Shown: positions 46,340-57,759 of the stretch, one piece after another | Layout of the letters: each line of letters starts with the position of its first letter | Numbering within the stretch: the first letter of the stretch is position 1 | Assembly (NCBI GenBank): GCA_002205965.3 | Contig: NADL03000662.1 | Span: 372,001 to 436,000, forward strand | Direction of reading: 5' to 3' | Source of the DNA: Kappaphycus alvarezii | Lineage: Eukaryota > Rhodophyta > Florideophyceae > Gigartinales > Solieriaceae | Length of the DNA stretch: 64,000 nucleotides | Position numbers and translations under genes: made by a program | Notes under the pieces: model-generated | The model's input: only the letters and a program-made list of their open reading frames with translations | Databases searched by the model: none | What the model was told of the DNA's origin: nothing

Positions 46340-48260
46340 GAGATTGCTCGCTTCATCAATTTCGTCTATGGGGTCCCTCTGCCCCTCCTCTTCAGAGACT
46401 TTTTCATGCGCAGTGACACGGGTATACAACAAGGAGACCCCTTGTCAATGTGGGGGAAAGGTTTGGGTGTTTTTACTCTTGGAAGACATATTCGATCTAT
46501 CCTAAAGTTTTCCAGACAACCTGGTCAATGTTGCCTTTTTGCCGCGTCCCGCACCCGCTTATCCCGGACCTCCATCGGCGTTTTCCGAACAACCATCTCA
46601 ATGCCTACTACGCTGACGATGGCAACCTCGTCGTGTCGAGCTCTGCGGCCCCTGCTGTCTGTTGAAATGGGCTGTGTGTTCACTCAGTGCACCACTTGAC
46701 ATGCCAGCGCATGTGGCGTAATGGTCGAAGTGCTTTTTCTATACTGTCCTCATGTTCATTTACGATCGGGGTCTTCCTCTCGGTTTTCCAGTGAATTTTA
46801 CCAAGACCTCAGTGTGGTGGCATCTCTCTCGCCCCCTGCACCAGTCTTTCGCCTCGTCCCTCCCCTTTCCTGTACACACTCACCCTTCTACTACTGTGGT
46901 CGGCGCGCCAATTGGTGATATTGCTAGTTGCCAAGCTGCTGTTCAGTCCCGCAACTCCTCCGTATATATTCTCTGGGAACGGCTCTCCGCCTTCCGCGAC
47001 CCCTAACTTGCTTACCACATCTTTCGGTACTATACCGGAGCCTGCCGCCTGCTCTACGTACTCCGATGTACCCTGCCGCATATTACTCTTTCTAGAGCCG
47101 ACTCGTTTGACTCCGTACTGCGAAGGTTCTTTGAGGATTTGCATGATGCCATTACATCCCGTTGCTGGAAGCTCGCCCAATTATCTCTCTGCATGGGCGG
47201 CCTTGGGCTCACTTCCACATCGCTTCTTAGCGACGTTTGCTACGTCTCTTCTGTTCTCTCTAGCCTTCCACTGATTCAAGGTCTCCTCCCTTCCACGCGC
47301 TTTCCCACAGAGGACCTCATCCGTGACCAATTGCAGCATGCTTCCGACTCCAACGGTCTCCCACATCGCCTTTAGATTCCTGCTCCACTTGGCCTCCCGC
47401 CTTCCTGTCGCCACCTGGTCCATCATGATTATCAAAACCTGGCCTCTAACGCCGTAATGGGCATCATCGAAGCATCGTTGATACCTCCCACGAATGTTCC
47501 TTTTGACCGCCGTCAACTTCTGAAGCGCCTGACGTCCATTTCATCCCCAAGCCTCACCGGCCCAATCTCCGCCCACCCTGAGAGTTACTTAGGAACCCGC
47601 AGCTACCCGAGACCGGGCGCACTACTGCTTACTTTCACCTCAGCTGCCCAATATTCTCTGGCGCCGAACAATGCTGTTTCTGCCTCACGTCCCACCGTCG
47701 GGTGCTCCTCATCCTTGACGTACTTGACCACCATGCCACCGTCTGTCCCTGTGCGGACGGCTCTGTTCGCTGTTACGACATACTTCGTGATCGCCTTTTC
47801 CTCGAGCTCACTACGCTCGCGATTGCTCTCCGTCCTGTCCAGGAATAGGAATTCCTGGTGGACGCCCATCTCTCTCTGTCGATCCGTCCCTGCCGAGACC
47901 TCGTCATTAATGACCCCTTATTCGCTCCATGCTCCCAGGGTTTCGCCGCGACGGTCAACAGTCCTCACTCCAACCCCTACCACCGCTCCGCCGCCAATGG
48001 CCCCACCGCCATTCTTTCCCAAGGTAAGGCCGGCAAAGAAGGCCGCTACAACAGTTTGTGTAACGAGCTCCGTATGGATTTCCATCTAATCTTCTTCGAT
48101 ATCTACGGCTCAGTTGGCCCAGAGACGGAGGCCGGGCTAAATCGAATTTCTGAATACATTGCCTCCGGAAAAGTACTACTCTGGGTTCCAAACGCCACCG
48201 ATTCCTTGTTCTCAGCTCGCTGGCGCAACAAAGGACCGCGATTGCTATCAATCACCCCAA
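46340..48260 (+). pseudogene. LINE reverse transcriptase fossil
   Basis: Plus-strand pieces in several phases give a LINE RT. EIARFINFVYGVPLPLLFRD and GIQQGDPLS (RT motif 4) lie at about 46,350-46,449. DLHRRFPNNHLNAYYADDGN follows (catalytic F/Y-x-DD, about 46,570-46,630), then LAQLSLCMGGLGLTSTSLLS near 47,170. The C-terminal region near 48,060-48,180 reads DFHLIFFDIYGSVGPETEAG and RISEYIASG, equivalent to the GGWHPAAFF block in the LINE at 36.4 kb. A 72-bp element is inserted between GDPLS and the following FCRVPHPL. At least six other frame changes or stops are present, so the copy is dead. No 5' endonuclease region is seen. Confidence 0.75.
46452..46523 (-). mobile_element. 72-bp LINE 3'-tail insertion with 8-bp target duplication
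   Basis: Flanked by GTCAATGT at 46,444-46,451 and 46,524-46,531. On the minus strand it ends AAAAACACCCAAACCTTTCC followed by CCC, like other LINE tails. Its 70 bases match 27,935-28,005 closely. It lies within the LINE reverse transcriptase, exactly between GDPLS and the following conserved residues. Confidence 0.8.
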
Positions 48261-51200
48261 GTTGCATGGTGAATTTTCTTCATATTAAATTCCTCACATG
48301 CTTTCAAGTAGTCCAACGTCTCTCCTCCTTCTCTCTAGGGAATACAGAAAGTATGAACTATGTTCAAAAGAGCTTCAATATTCATTCGGATGAATTACCA
48401 GAGCATGATTTTCTCAGAATCAATTATCCAAAGACGAAGGTATTGCAAACTAGAAGAGTGCTACCGAAGTGTGGTTGTGGACTTGAGGTTCTCTTCCAAA
48501 TTGCTTGCGCTCTCCTAGAGGAAGAACTTTATTCAGCTCATATAGACTTTTTTGGGTAACTCTATAATTTCAAACAAACAAACTAAATACTATACAATGT
48601 ATGAAAGGGAATCTCGTAGACAAGAAAGACTAACAGTAGATACTATCGGGATAAATATCTAGATCTCCTCCTCGAGATCTTCATCCTCGAGATCGGAGCC
48701 AAAATTCCTCTAAAGTATCCATATCCCCAATGCAATCCCTATGAATTCTACTGAATGGCCCAGAGTGATGGATGCCCTCTTCAAACATATCGAGGTCCCT
48801 CAATTCCTCCTGAAGACCCTCAAACTCCGCTCAATCTGCCACAGAGGGGTCCAAGATTACGATTGCACCCTTTTTATCTCCTTCTTTTTCTACAGTAACT
48901 CTCCCACAGTTGAACAACATTGGCACCCAAGGATCGACCCAATCCCCCTCGTCTTTCGATACCTCCACGTCCGCTTCAGCCTCCTCGGCCTCACTTACTC
49001 TTCTTCCCTTTCTTCCTTCTCTGTCTTCTCGAAAAATTGAGGCGGACCCACTCCCGAAAGCGTTTTCGATCTATATTTCTGCAGAGGTCCTCGTATTCAG
49101 TTAAAGCATTTGCCATCAAAGCTATTCCGTTGATGGTACGGTGGGCTCTGGCTCACTTAGCGATGGTGAGGGACGGGCTGAGGTTGTTCATGTTTAGGAC
49201 AAAGTGGGTGAGCCGATGTAGTAGTTGGTTGGTGGGAGGGGTGTTGCTTCAACTGCGTTTCCATTGAACTCTAAATTGGGTAATGTCTTCGAAAACATTC
49301 ACGCCCTTACGAAAAATAAAAAACGCGAGACAATGTCAAGGGTTTGAACTTGAATGTATACATGGAAATAACAAAAAACATTATCGCTGAAATATCGGAA
49401 CTGATTTTGGAGGACGAAGCAGATCAAGAGTCTAAAGAATTATTTTCGAAAAAAGAGTATCAATAATTTAAAACTAGAAGAGAAAATAGAGTCGCACAGT
49501 GAATTTAGATTCAAAAGTAAATGGACTGTAGGATTTCTTTTTTTGAAATGAAAAGGTAGGACGATTGGTTTGAAGATGGAGAGGTCGAGGATAGATTTCG
49601 AGATGGAAGAAACAGGAAATTGCGAAAAGAACTGGTATGGTAATAATAAATATACCGTGCTTATCCCTAATAGCCATTTCTGGTCATCAATGCATGAGAT
49701 CAATTAATTCATTGGTGGTGGTAAATCTTTACGAGTTCTAAGGAACAAAATTGTGCGAAGATTTTTCAAAGATAAGCTAAGTAGGCTGGCGGCTGGTGGC
49801 AACCTGTCGCCCCTGCATCACGTGAACACTAAACGCAAAGCGGGTAACGAGGTCGCGAAGTTCCTGCTGACGGGAGGAAATATGACGGGAATCAGCGATT
49901 GAAGTGAAGCGTCGAAAGAAACTCTGGCTCTTATCTCTCAAGGCGCCTTAGATATAAATAAAGACGAGGGAGAGGAGGGTATCGCTATGGTCGCAACGAG
50001 CTTCCTGACTTTATCGCCGGCAACAACAGACTCTTTCCCCCTTTGATCCCAATTGTCATGAAGAATATTATCGGCGTATGGAAAATGCTCAAAAGATATG
50101 TCCAATAAGAATTTCGCTGAGGAATTTAATTTATTTGGAGCATGCTGGTATGTGTCTAGAGACTTTACTCTTTGCCCCGACTCTAGGAAATCTCTCCTTC
50201 TATGGATTCCCTAAGTAAAGAACAATTTACTTACAATGCTCTTGAAGACCTGAGACAACACCTTTTATTCCTCTCTGAGGTGGGAACTTGAGCTGCAAAA
50301 AACGGTAAGCTACTGCGTCGCAAAATATACTCTACATTTTATGATTGAGTAAAAGTTACTCTGTGGCATATTTAAAGAACTTCGATGGGCGGAGTGGAGC
50401 AGTGCTGATGACTTTTTTGTTTAATTTGCTCCAAAAAGTCCACTAGGACTTTATGAACACTCGATACTAGTGTTTGGAGAGTTTAAGAGTGGAGAGGACA
50501 GGGTTGTGTGCTATAAAACGACTGCAGAGGTAATGTTTTGAATTACTTCAGTATCAAGTTGCCCTTGTGAATAAATAGGCTAATTAAGGGCGGTAGAGAG
50601 TCAGGCCGTCTCCAAAGCAATTATTTGCATTACCAAAGAGGCACCCGGGACTTCCGGTTAGGATATCACATGAGAATGGTGCTTGATAAGATATTTTAAC
50701 AGCAGGTGTCAATCTTACGCTCTCGAAAGACTGCGTTAGACGGTCATGGATTTAGAGCAGTTCCAAGTGTGTTGGCGGCAACCATCGTCTTAATCTCGAC
50801 GATGGCCAGCCAATATCTCTTTCCTGAAACAAAAACTTCGCCGTATTCACAGAGAAAAAGTACTTATATATTAAAATAAAGAATCAAAAGCAACACCACC
50901 GGGCAAGCAGGCAGTGTTTGGATGCTGAGACAATGCCACCATCCATTTCTTGAGGATATTTCGCACAAAGGATATGTTTCGTATGTAATGGAGGACCGTG
51001 AACTCGTTTGGAGACCCTCAATTCATGATATATCACGAGAAAATCTCGATAAACAAGATTGCGGTGAGTATCATAATCCAATATGATAGTATATTCTCTA
51101 TACTCAGTCCAAAAGGCGGCCAATTCATCTGAGACGTTATTAGACGTCTTTGTACAGAAAATACCAGCATTAGTGTCTACGACAGGAAAATCCGGAGTAA

Positions 51201-52639
51201 AACCCATCTCCAGATCTCTTCCTGAGTGTGAACGATGTGCATCGATACTCTAAAGCCGACTCAATCGTTCAGTTGATGGCATCTTTTTGCCTAACGAAAA
51301 GCATCATCGTAGTAGGGCAGGATAATTTGGGCACTGAGATCTTCGTGTTCACTTCGGCTACGAAGATTAGCGCCACGGAATACATGAACCTCGGAACTTT
51401 CGAATACTACAACTTTCCGTGTTCCTGAGTCCCGGTAATAGTGCTGAGTCGTTGAAAAACAGCTGTGCTCTGATATTTTAATGACTTAGTCGTAACAACG
51501 ACCGCTGAAACTAGTTTCAGGTTTTCATCGATAAAAAACAACTGCGAAAGTCAATTTTAGCCGTTTCTCTGTGAATATTAGGTTTTACTCTGATATAAAG
51601 CCTACACCAGGCGACAAGTTTGTAATTTGAGCAGGCGAATGGGAAATATTAAGATCATGATTGGTTCCTGTGGCGTTACCATGTACACTCGTCTCATCCA
51701 AAGAAAATGACATTCTGCCATCTTGATTTTCATCCTAGGACTCCTCATTGTCCTCACATGAGTATATATATAAGATTAAACAACAAAAGGAATGTGCTTG
51801 CAGTAAGTAGTCGGACATTACACACTGCCTACCATGCTTTGGAGCAGCTAGTGTCATGAATAAAACACCTTCAGGCGTTTGAGCACACTTGTAACCCCGA
51901 CCGCTGTTGTAGTGTTCCTTTATGTCCTTCTGGAAACTTTGTCAAATAGTCATGTACTGAGCTTGGTCGAATTTGTTCATTTGAACAATTGACTGATAGC
52001 CACCGTTTTTGTAGAATTGGAACATATGGGGGCGTCACTACCCGAGTCTTCATAACACAAATCCTCGTCCTCAGAAGAGGAAGGATAATCCTGAAGTTCA
52101 GATTTCCTTTCAACTGTAGCATCGGAAATTAGAAGAAGAGCTCTTGCAGCTTGATTGGAGGTTGCGGTGGCCATAATTAGGGTTGATTAATTTGGAAAGA
52201 GGAAATTAAATGGCTGAGTGGTATTGAGTTACAGTTGTCTTGGACAGATAATTCTGTTGAAGACAACTGTATAGGTTCGAAGTATTTTTCTATAATAACA
52301 ATGCAGGCATCCATTACTGCAAGTAACTGCGTAACTTGGCATGTGTATAATTTTGGCGCTAAAGTACTACTTTATTGAAACAAATCAGAATCATTCACAA
52401 AAAGAAACTTCGAAGTGATTCTGATTTGGCTAAAGATATAACCCTCTATGATACTTTTCGACATCTCCATAATCCACAGTGTGTTAGCTGCATACATTCT
52501 ATCATCGGCATCGACTATGTACCTAATTGTATCTGAGGGTACAATCTGAGGAAAAAGAAAGAAGACTTTAACACCTTTATGAATATTATAAACAACTTGA
52601 AACTCAACACAAGCTACTTATCTTGAAGTTTTCATTTTA
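48261..52639. other. Mostly AT-rich intergenic, no recognised gene
   Basis: Contains short frames only. A minus-strand frame at 50,884-51,207 (NAGIFCTKTSNNVSDELAAF, THRNLVYRDFLVIYHELRVS) and another at 51,977-52,174 with an acidic stretch (SSSEDEDLCYEDSGSDAP) look somewhat protein-like and share a strand. They could be remains of a transposase gene, but I cannot assign a family. Confidence 0.35.
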
Positions 52640-52765
52640 ATGAGCTTAGCTCCTTCTCCATTACTGTGTCGGAGTAACTTGTTGATTCGATTGCTGTTGT
52701 CTACAAATCTTCAGGATAAATCGAACATATATTCCAAGGGTAAAACAACCAAATATTTTCCCGTT
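52640..52765 (+). repeat. Dispersed repeat, related copy at 27,880-28,005
   Basis: Shares CCATTACTGTGTCGG, GATTCGATTGCTGTTGTCTA, AATCGAACATATATTCCA and AACCAAATATTTTCCC with the other copy, at roughly 70-75% by eye. Confidence 0.55.
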
Positions 52766-52769
52766 ACCC

Positions 52770-53260
52770 AGAATATCAATACTGATACCCGCAGAGAGTA
52801 CATAAAAGAAGTCATCCAATTTCCTTGATGACTATGGAATAATATGGAAATTTACCGCCCCGTATAATCCAAAATCCAATGGAATGTTCAAACTTCTCAA
52901 TGGAGCACTTATAGAAAGCGTTTGACCTATGCTTTCTCAAGCAAAACTGACGGCCGAATTCTGTCCAGAATCCCTAAAAACTGTTTATATACATGATGTC
53001 GTTCTGAAGGGTATTCTCATAGTCAAGGAGCCGCATGAAGTACTCCCTGCAAATATGGCAGACTAAGCAATACCAAACCATTTTAGACAAATTATACGTT
53101 GTTAACTACATTCCAAACAAAAAAATTGGAAAAAGGCCCGAAATGTTATCTCGACAAGAATCATTGTAAATAAAAATCTATAGCTGTACTGTAACAAAAA
53201 AGCAAGCAAAGTTTTACAATCAGGCGGCGCACTGTTAATGAAAATTACTTTCCTGGATAT
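52770..53260 (+). mobile_element. Ty1/copia integrase fossil
   Basis: TDTRREYIKEVIQF is followed by YGIIWKFTAPYNPKSNGMFK and LLNGALIES. This matches the integrase core of Copia elements (…G-I-x-x-x-x-T-A-P-Y-N-P-x-x-N-G…). The frame has several breaks. No LTR was seen for it, and its relation to the repeat at 52,640 is unclear. Confidence 0.6.
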
Positions 53261-53639
53261 CCTAAAGAAGAGCCAGTAAGACATGATATTGATAATTACA
53301 AACAATGCCTACATAAATAATTGTGGTATATATTCCAAGAGCAAAACTTCCAAAAAATCCCTCTCATTGCGACTGGCTTACCGCAAAAGCAACTCCAGAA
53401 ATCTGGGACCCAACTCAGGAATCCGCTCTTATGGCGACTACCGCAGCCAATTTCGTTGCTGGCACCGCTTCTTCCGCACAGCCCAACCATGAATCTTTCG
53501 AGTGTTGCATCCCGCCATGCCTTCTTCAACCGTTTATTACTCAACCATATGAACCCCTTTGCATGCAAGCAACCTAACCACAACCATCAGATGCCCACCT
53601 CCCTTGACCAAGTATTCCCTCTGGATATACGAGAAAGAT

Positions 53640-54140
53640 TGTAAGGAAGTTTAGTGTGCCCATTTCCGAAGCTATTAGTATCCCAATAGATTCATCCATG
53701 CTAAATGAACTCATTTTTGAGGACATCGTAGTGCAATGCCCGGTGGGCAGTTGTTCTTGTCTAGTTACGGAATCTCTTCAGATAATGAGAAAACCAACAC
53801 ACACACACCAAGACTCACAGGGTGTTCGCTGTCCCTCTTTCTCTTTAAGCACGCTGCGATGCAGTATCACAGCTAACCTGTGGCTAGTAGAAGTTGGGGT
53901 GGTAGAGCGGGGTTGATCCCTTGAACGGTTGAACGGTATACTTTTCCTCCGGGTTTGAGGGCGGACAGTGATCCGCGGAATGCTAGAACCTTGATAAGAA
54001 TCGATTCCAAAGAACCGCAGACACCAGGGGTGTAGTATTAGACAAAGAAGATATATTAGTTGGCCAGCCGTGCTGAATATCTCCTTTGGAGATAGGCATG
54101 TTGTCACAACAACAACCTCGAGGTTCCTATTTGTATATAG
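53640..54140. other. No recognised gene
   Basis: If the minus-strand LTR/PBS at 54.1-54.6 kb is real, this would be the start of its internal region. I see no Gag motif. Confidence 0.35.
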
Positions 54141-54594
54141 ACGTCGGAGTTCGGGGCGCCAAATTTGACTAAACATCACAGACAAATAACGAAAGGGGTA
54201 GTATAATATTGGATAGAGAGGGGGAAATAAGTGGGAAGCCCGGGCGGATAAACGTGGCTATAGCCAAAGTTTCCGTTGGCAAGTTTGCTGCAAAAGCGGA
54301 AGTTGGGAGTCAAGTTCAGAGCCAACACTGGGGTGGCTGTTTATTCTGTGGACCCAGTGGCCAGGTAGGTATAAAAAATAGTTAGTTAGGTTAGGTTTAT
54401 CTACGACGGCGGGGTAAGGAAAGTCAATGTCAGCCAAATACCGGGGATCCAAGTTAGAGATAAGTAAAGTCGAAACTTGGCCAAATAGGTGACTTCCACC
54501 TACGAATATAACAGGTCCAGGTTGGGGGCAGAGTTTTCCGGACTGCCGACGCGCCCATCTGGCTTTATACCACACTTTTCTTGGTGCTTCCACA
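54141..54594 (-). mobile_element. Possible LTR with primer-binding site (fossil)
   Basis: On the minus strand, TGTGGAAGCACC (from 54,594) runs 428 bp to GTTTAGTCA (54,167). It contains GTGTGGTATAAAGCC (TATA-like). Four bases later comes TGGCGCCCCGAACTCCGACG (54,162-54,143), which has the TGGCGCC start common to tRNA primer-binding sites of gypsy-type elements and retroviruses. Only one LTR was found; internal genes were not recognised. Broken remnant, family uncertain. Confidence 0.4.
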
Positions 54595-55162
54595 TTATTT
54601 TCCTTTATTCATGAACATACTATGTACTCATGACTCGTAATAAAACCGGGCTGAAGTCTTCAAGCCGTACAGAACATTCCTCTAACACTAAGAGGGTTTG
54701 TAATAGACGACAGAGCATCTCGACCTGAATTACAAAGGTACTCATCCCAGCCCTGAGTGATTCCACTCAGTTTCATTGCTTGATAATATTGCCAGAATTC
54801 GAATATCTGCAAGGCCACCGTAGGGAAACAACTCCGATGGCCCAAGTCAATGGGTCTATTTCCCTACGTCCCAAGTGTACTCATTCCCACTTGCACATTC
54901 AACAACAACTGATAGTCGTATCGATGTTAATTCCAACATTAACAACTATCATAGTATCATCATCAGACTCAAACCAAAGCAGTTCCTAAATACTGTTCTA
55001 ACATATTCTTGAATCCTGCTGTCCCTTTAACAAGAAAAGAAGAATGCTCCGTGTTTTCAGCGGAAAAACTGTTAGCTCCTGATGTGCATTAATTTATTTT
55101 TTGAAGCATGCTGTACGCAGGAACCAGTTTGGCGTGCATAATTTAGCTCTTGTATCTAGCGG

Positions 55163-55206
55163 GGGAAAATTGGGGTGTTTTTAATCCATGAAAAATAGAT
55201 CTTATC
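55163..55206 (-). repeat. LINE 3'-tail copy
   Basis: GGGGGAAAATTGGGGTGTTT then TTAATCCATGAAAAATAG, the same terminus as the copy at 9,519. Confidence 0.55.
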
Positions 55207-55447
55207 GTCAGTTGCTCTGTAATTATGTATTTACTCTATTTTGTGTAGAATGAACAGTTTTTCTGTATTATCTCAGTCTCATCATACCAATCCCCGTAAA
55301 TGCACATTTACTTGACGAATGCAAATAACGAGAGGGTACTACGCACTATCACTCCAACTGCTCATTTACAAACAAGAACCCAATTACAAGGGTACCCATG
55401 GCATTTTTGTGAGAGACTAGGACACACGCCGGGTCACAACAGGTGTC

Positions 55448-56723
55448 CTATTGGGTCATATTACCAGCACCTTCCTCAAACTCATACAAATCAGACTGAA
55501 AATCGATGCTAATGCGTCGAGCCCGTTTCGCTCTGTATTCAGCCTGAGAACGGCGACGTTTTTCAAGTCGATCCGGACCAATAGACATTCTCCTCCTCTT
55601 CACCTTTTGATAGAATGAAAATTCTGACTGTCGGATTGGGTGGAACTGTATATGGACATTAGTCATGGCTGTGGTGAACATGAAAAATTCATCGTATATG
55701 TCCTCTCCCCACCTCTACTTATTGGCAATGAGTTGCTAGAGATTACACTGCCTGCCAAAGCAGTTCTCAGCAATGATTCTTTCAGATGCAATGAGTTTGT
55801 TTTCCTCCTCGTTCTCTCTGGACAGCTCCCCATTACGCGGTTTTTTCTTTGGGGTTATTCCACGTAAAATTTCGAGCACACCCTGGTAGCCCTTGTCGAG
55901 CAAAAATGGCCACTGATCTAGATACTTAGTGCTATGAGGAAGAACATCCAATATTTCTCTCTCATTTGGATGCTTCCTCAGGCTCTTCTTATTCCATTGG
56001 CGAGCCTTGTACAATAAGTCAATGTCAGAAACAGACCCGGGTTGGTGTTTCGTTACGTCTATAGCGATTACGTTGGGTAGTACAGATACCTAGGTCTTGT
56101 AGCCAGACAACTTGTGTTTGGCGCTAAAATAGCGCTTGGACTCCTGATTGTTCCCAGTCGGCCGGTTGGACTCCTGAAATGTGACATCCGTTGCGTATCA
56201 TGCCAGCTTGTATGTCGCGAAAGTTGTTTTATACTCGATCAACTTCGATACCGCGTACTTCTCGGATGCATCCTGAACGAAAATGCGATAGGATACCGGG
56301 ACGACGGCTTTCAAAAACCGTATCATAGGCCTTTCGAACGTAGAACCCTTGATTGTAAAACATTCAAGCGAGAAAATCCCATTGCCCTCCATGCTGGCAA
56401 ACAACCAGTAGCATAAACAAGCAGTCCTGTACGCTGTAATCAGTGAGTTTGCCCCTCCCAGTGTTCCAATCAATGTATTAATCCGAAATACGGCTCCAAA
56501 GAGCAGCGAACTCCCCACGAGTGAAGTTTGTCATGCTTAGTATAGCGGCGTTTCCACCTTGGGATACGAAACTTTCGATAACGAGGGTATCAGAATTATC
56601 TTCATCGTCGGACTTGGATCCTAAGGGTTCCGAAGAAAAATTCTCATATTCACGCTGCCTCATGGCAGTGGCACCGGCAAGTAGTTTGAGGAAATTGGCG
56701 GTATGGTTGGCTGAGACACCCAT
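55448..56723 (-). pseudogene. Second DDE_Tnp_4 transposase, interrupted
   Basis: Minus-strand pieces cover a whole transposase distinct from the 37-kb Harbinger. The N-terminus at 56,723 has an acidic segment, then AAILSMTNFTRGEFAALWSR. A second phase gives LIGTLGGANSLITAYRTACL and FTIKGSTFERPMIRFLKAV (helix-turn-helix region). A third gives YATDVTFQESNRPTG (first catalytic Asp), YFSAKHKLSGYKT, a stop, VSVLPNVIAIDVT and PGSVSDIDLLYKARQ (second Asp). It continues FLLDKGYQGVLEILRGITPK and ASERIIAENCFGR (third acid, Glu). The tail near 55,640 is TNVHIQFHPIRQSEFSFYQK, then a basic region. All three catalytic acids survive; about three or four interruptions exist. I could not identify terminal inverted repeats. 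Confidence 0.75.
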
Positions 56724-57104
56724 AGTAACACGCCTGTTGGCAAGTTTGTAGGTTATGACAGCCTGGAGATCTCGATAGCGACGTTGGGGATCGAGAGATG
56801 GGTGTTGAAGGGGATGTGGACGGCGGGGACTGGGTGGTGACTGGTCAATTGCGCAGTATGTCTGTCTTTTCAGTATTTACTCTGTCTTCAATGAATTCGC
56901 GCCAATTCTGTGCATATACAACTTGCACAGTTGATGACTGAAATTCTGCAATAAAACTATGTCTATTTTTTAATTATTTCTCTTTTTCTCATGTGGCGGG
57001 TAAATACTTGTATACATACCCTTCCACTGTTTGACTAACATCATACTGTACAAGCTTTGTAATTCATTTCGAACTCGGTAACTGCGACAAAGGTCTAATG
57101 AGGT

Positions 57105-57295
57105 CAGCTGTTCCCTGAGGGATGTCGTGATATGGGTAAAAGCTTACAATGTAAAGGATTGGCGGGGGGCCGTCAATACGCTAGAAAACTGCCTGGAGGC
57201 CAGCCAACAAGCGCCCCGCATTGGACATCGCTGCCGCTGCGGCATGACGTTGTGTTAAGACTTTGTATCTAGCCGATGCATTCCTCACTAATTTC
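57105..57295 (-). mobile_element. LINE 3'-region fragment with coding end
   Basis: On the minus strand RYKVLTQRHAAAAAMSNAGR leads into LLAGLQAVF and a TAG stop. The 3' UTR follows, sharing about 65 bases with 9,558-9,632. The coding end parallels SNAACLLAGLPF of the LINE at 36.3 kb. The final 40 or so bases of the usual terminus are missing. Confidence 0.7.
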
Positions 57296-57581
57296 ACTAA
57301 TTGACGGGGTCCGCTTGTCCATCTTTTGAATCCGTGGCCTGTATCAAACATAGAAAACCAAATCGCCGTCCTTTCTCTGTGCCATCTCCACTAAACTCCC
57401 CCTGAGTGAGTAGGATGGGTTGATGATTGAAGCGGGGTGTATCCATGCTCTCTTTTTACAACATCATCATCGGACGAGGGAATTATTCATACTGGTTCGC
57501 AATTTGCAGTGCAATCGTCAAGCTCAAGTTTGCGAGCAATTGGAACCTTGCTCAGTGTGATATTTCAACTACTACAAATTC

Positions 57582-57749
57582 GGGGGAAAATGGGGGTTAA
57601 TTTACTGTGGTAGATATGTGGGTTGGTACCCAGTAAATTTGTACTGGAGCGTAGATACCGTATAATGGCCAAGCCAATTGTGAAACCGTACAATGCGTCG
57701 AAAACTGTAGATAGCACTCCAATCTACCAGAAGGTGGAAGGGAGGCCAG
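57582..57749 (-). mobile_element. 168-bp LINE 3'-end insertion with perfect 10-bp target duplication
   Basis: Flanked by CTACAAATTC at 57,572-57,581 and 57,750-57,759. On the minus strand it starts CTGGCCTCCCTTCCACCTTC, reads LAGLPSTFW and a TAG stop, then the 3' UTR, and ends CCCCATTTTCCCCC. The perfect duplication implies recent insertion. Confidence 0.88.
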
Positions 57750-57759
57750 CTACAAATTC

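Noticed and set aside
53321-53644. 107-codon plus-strand frame near the integrase fossil
   Set aside because: Overlaps other frames of equal quality and has no domain.
55300-55512. CX3GH-like motif (FCERLGHTPGHNRCP) suggesting a zinc knuckle
   Set aside because: Spacing does not fit CCHC, and no neighbouring Gag is visible.
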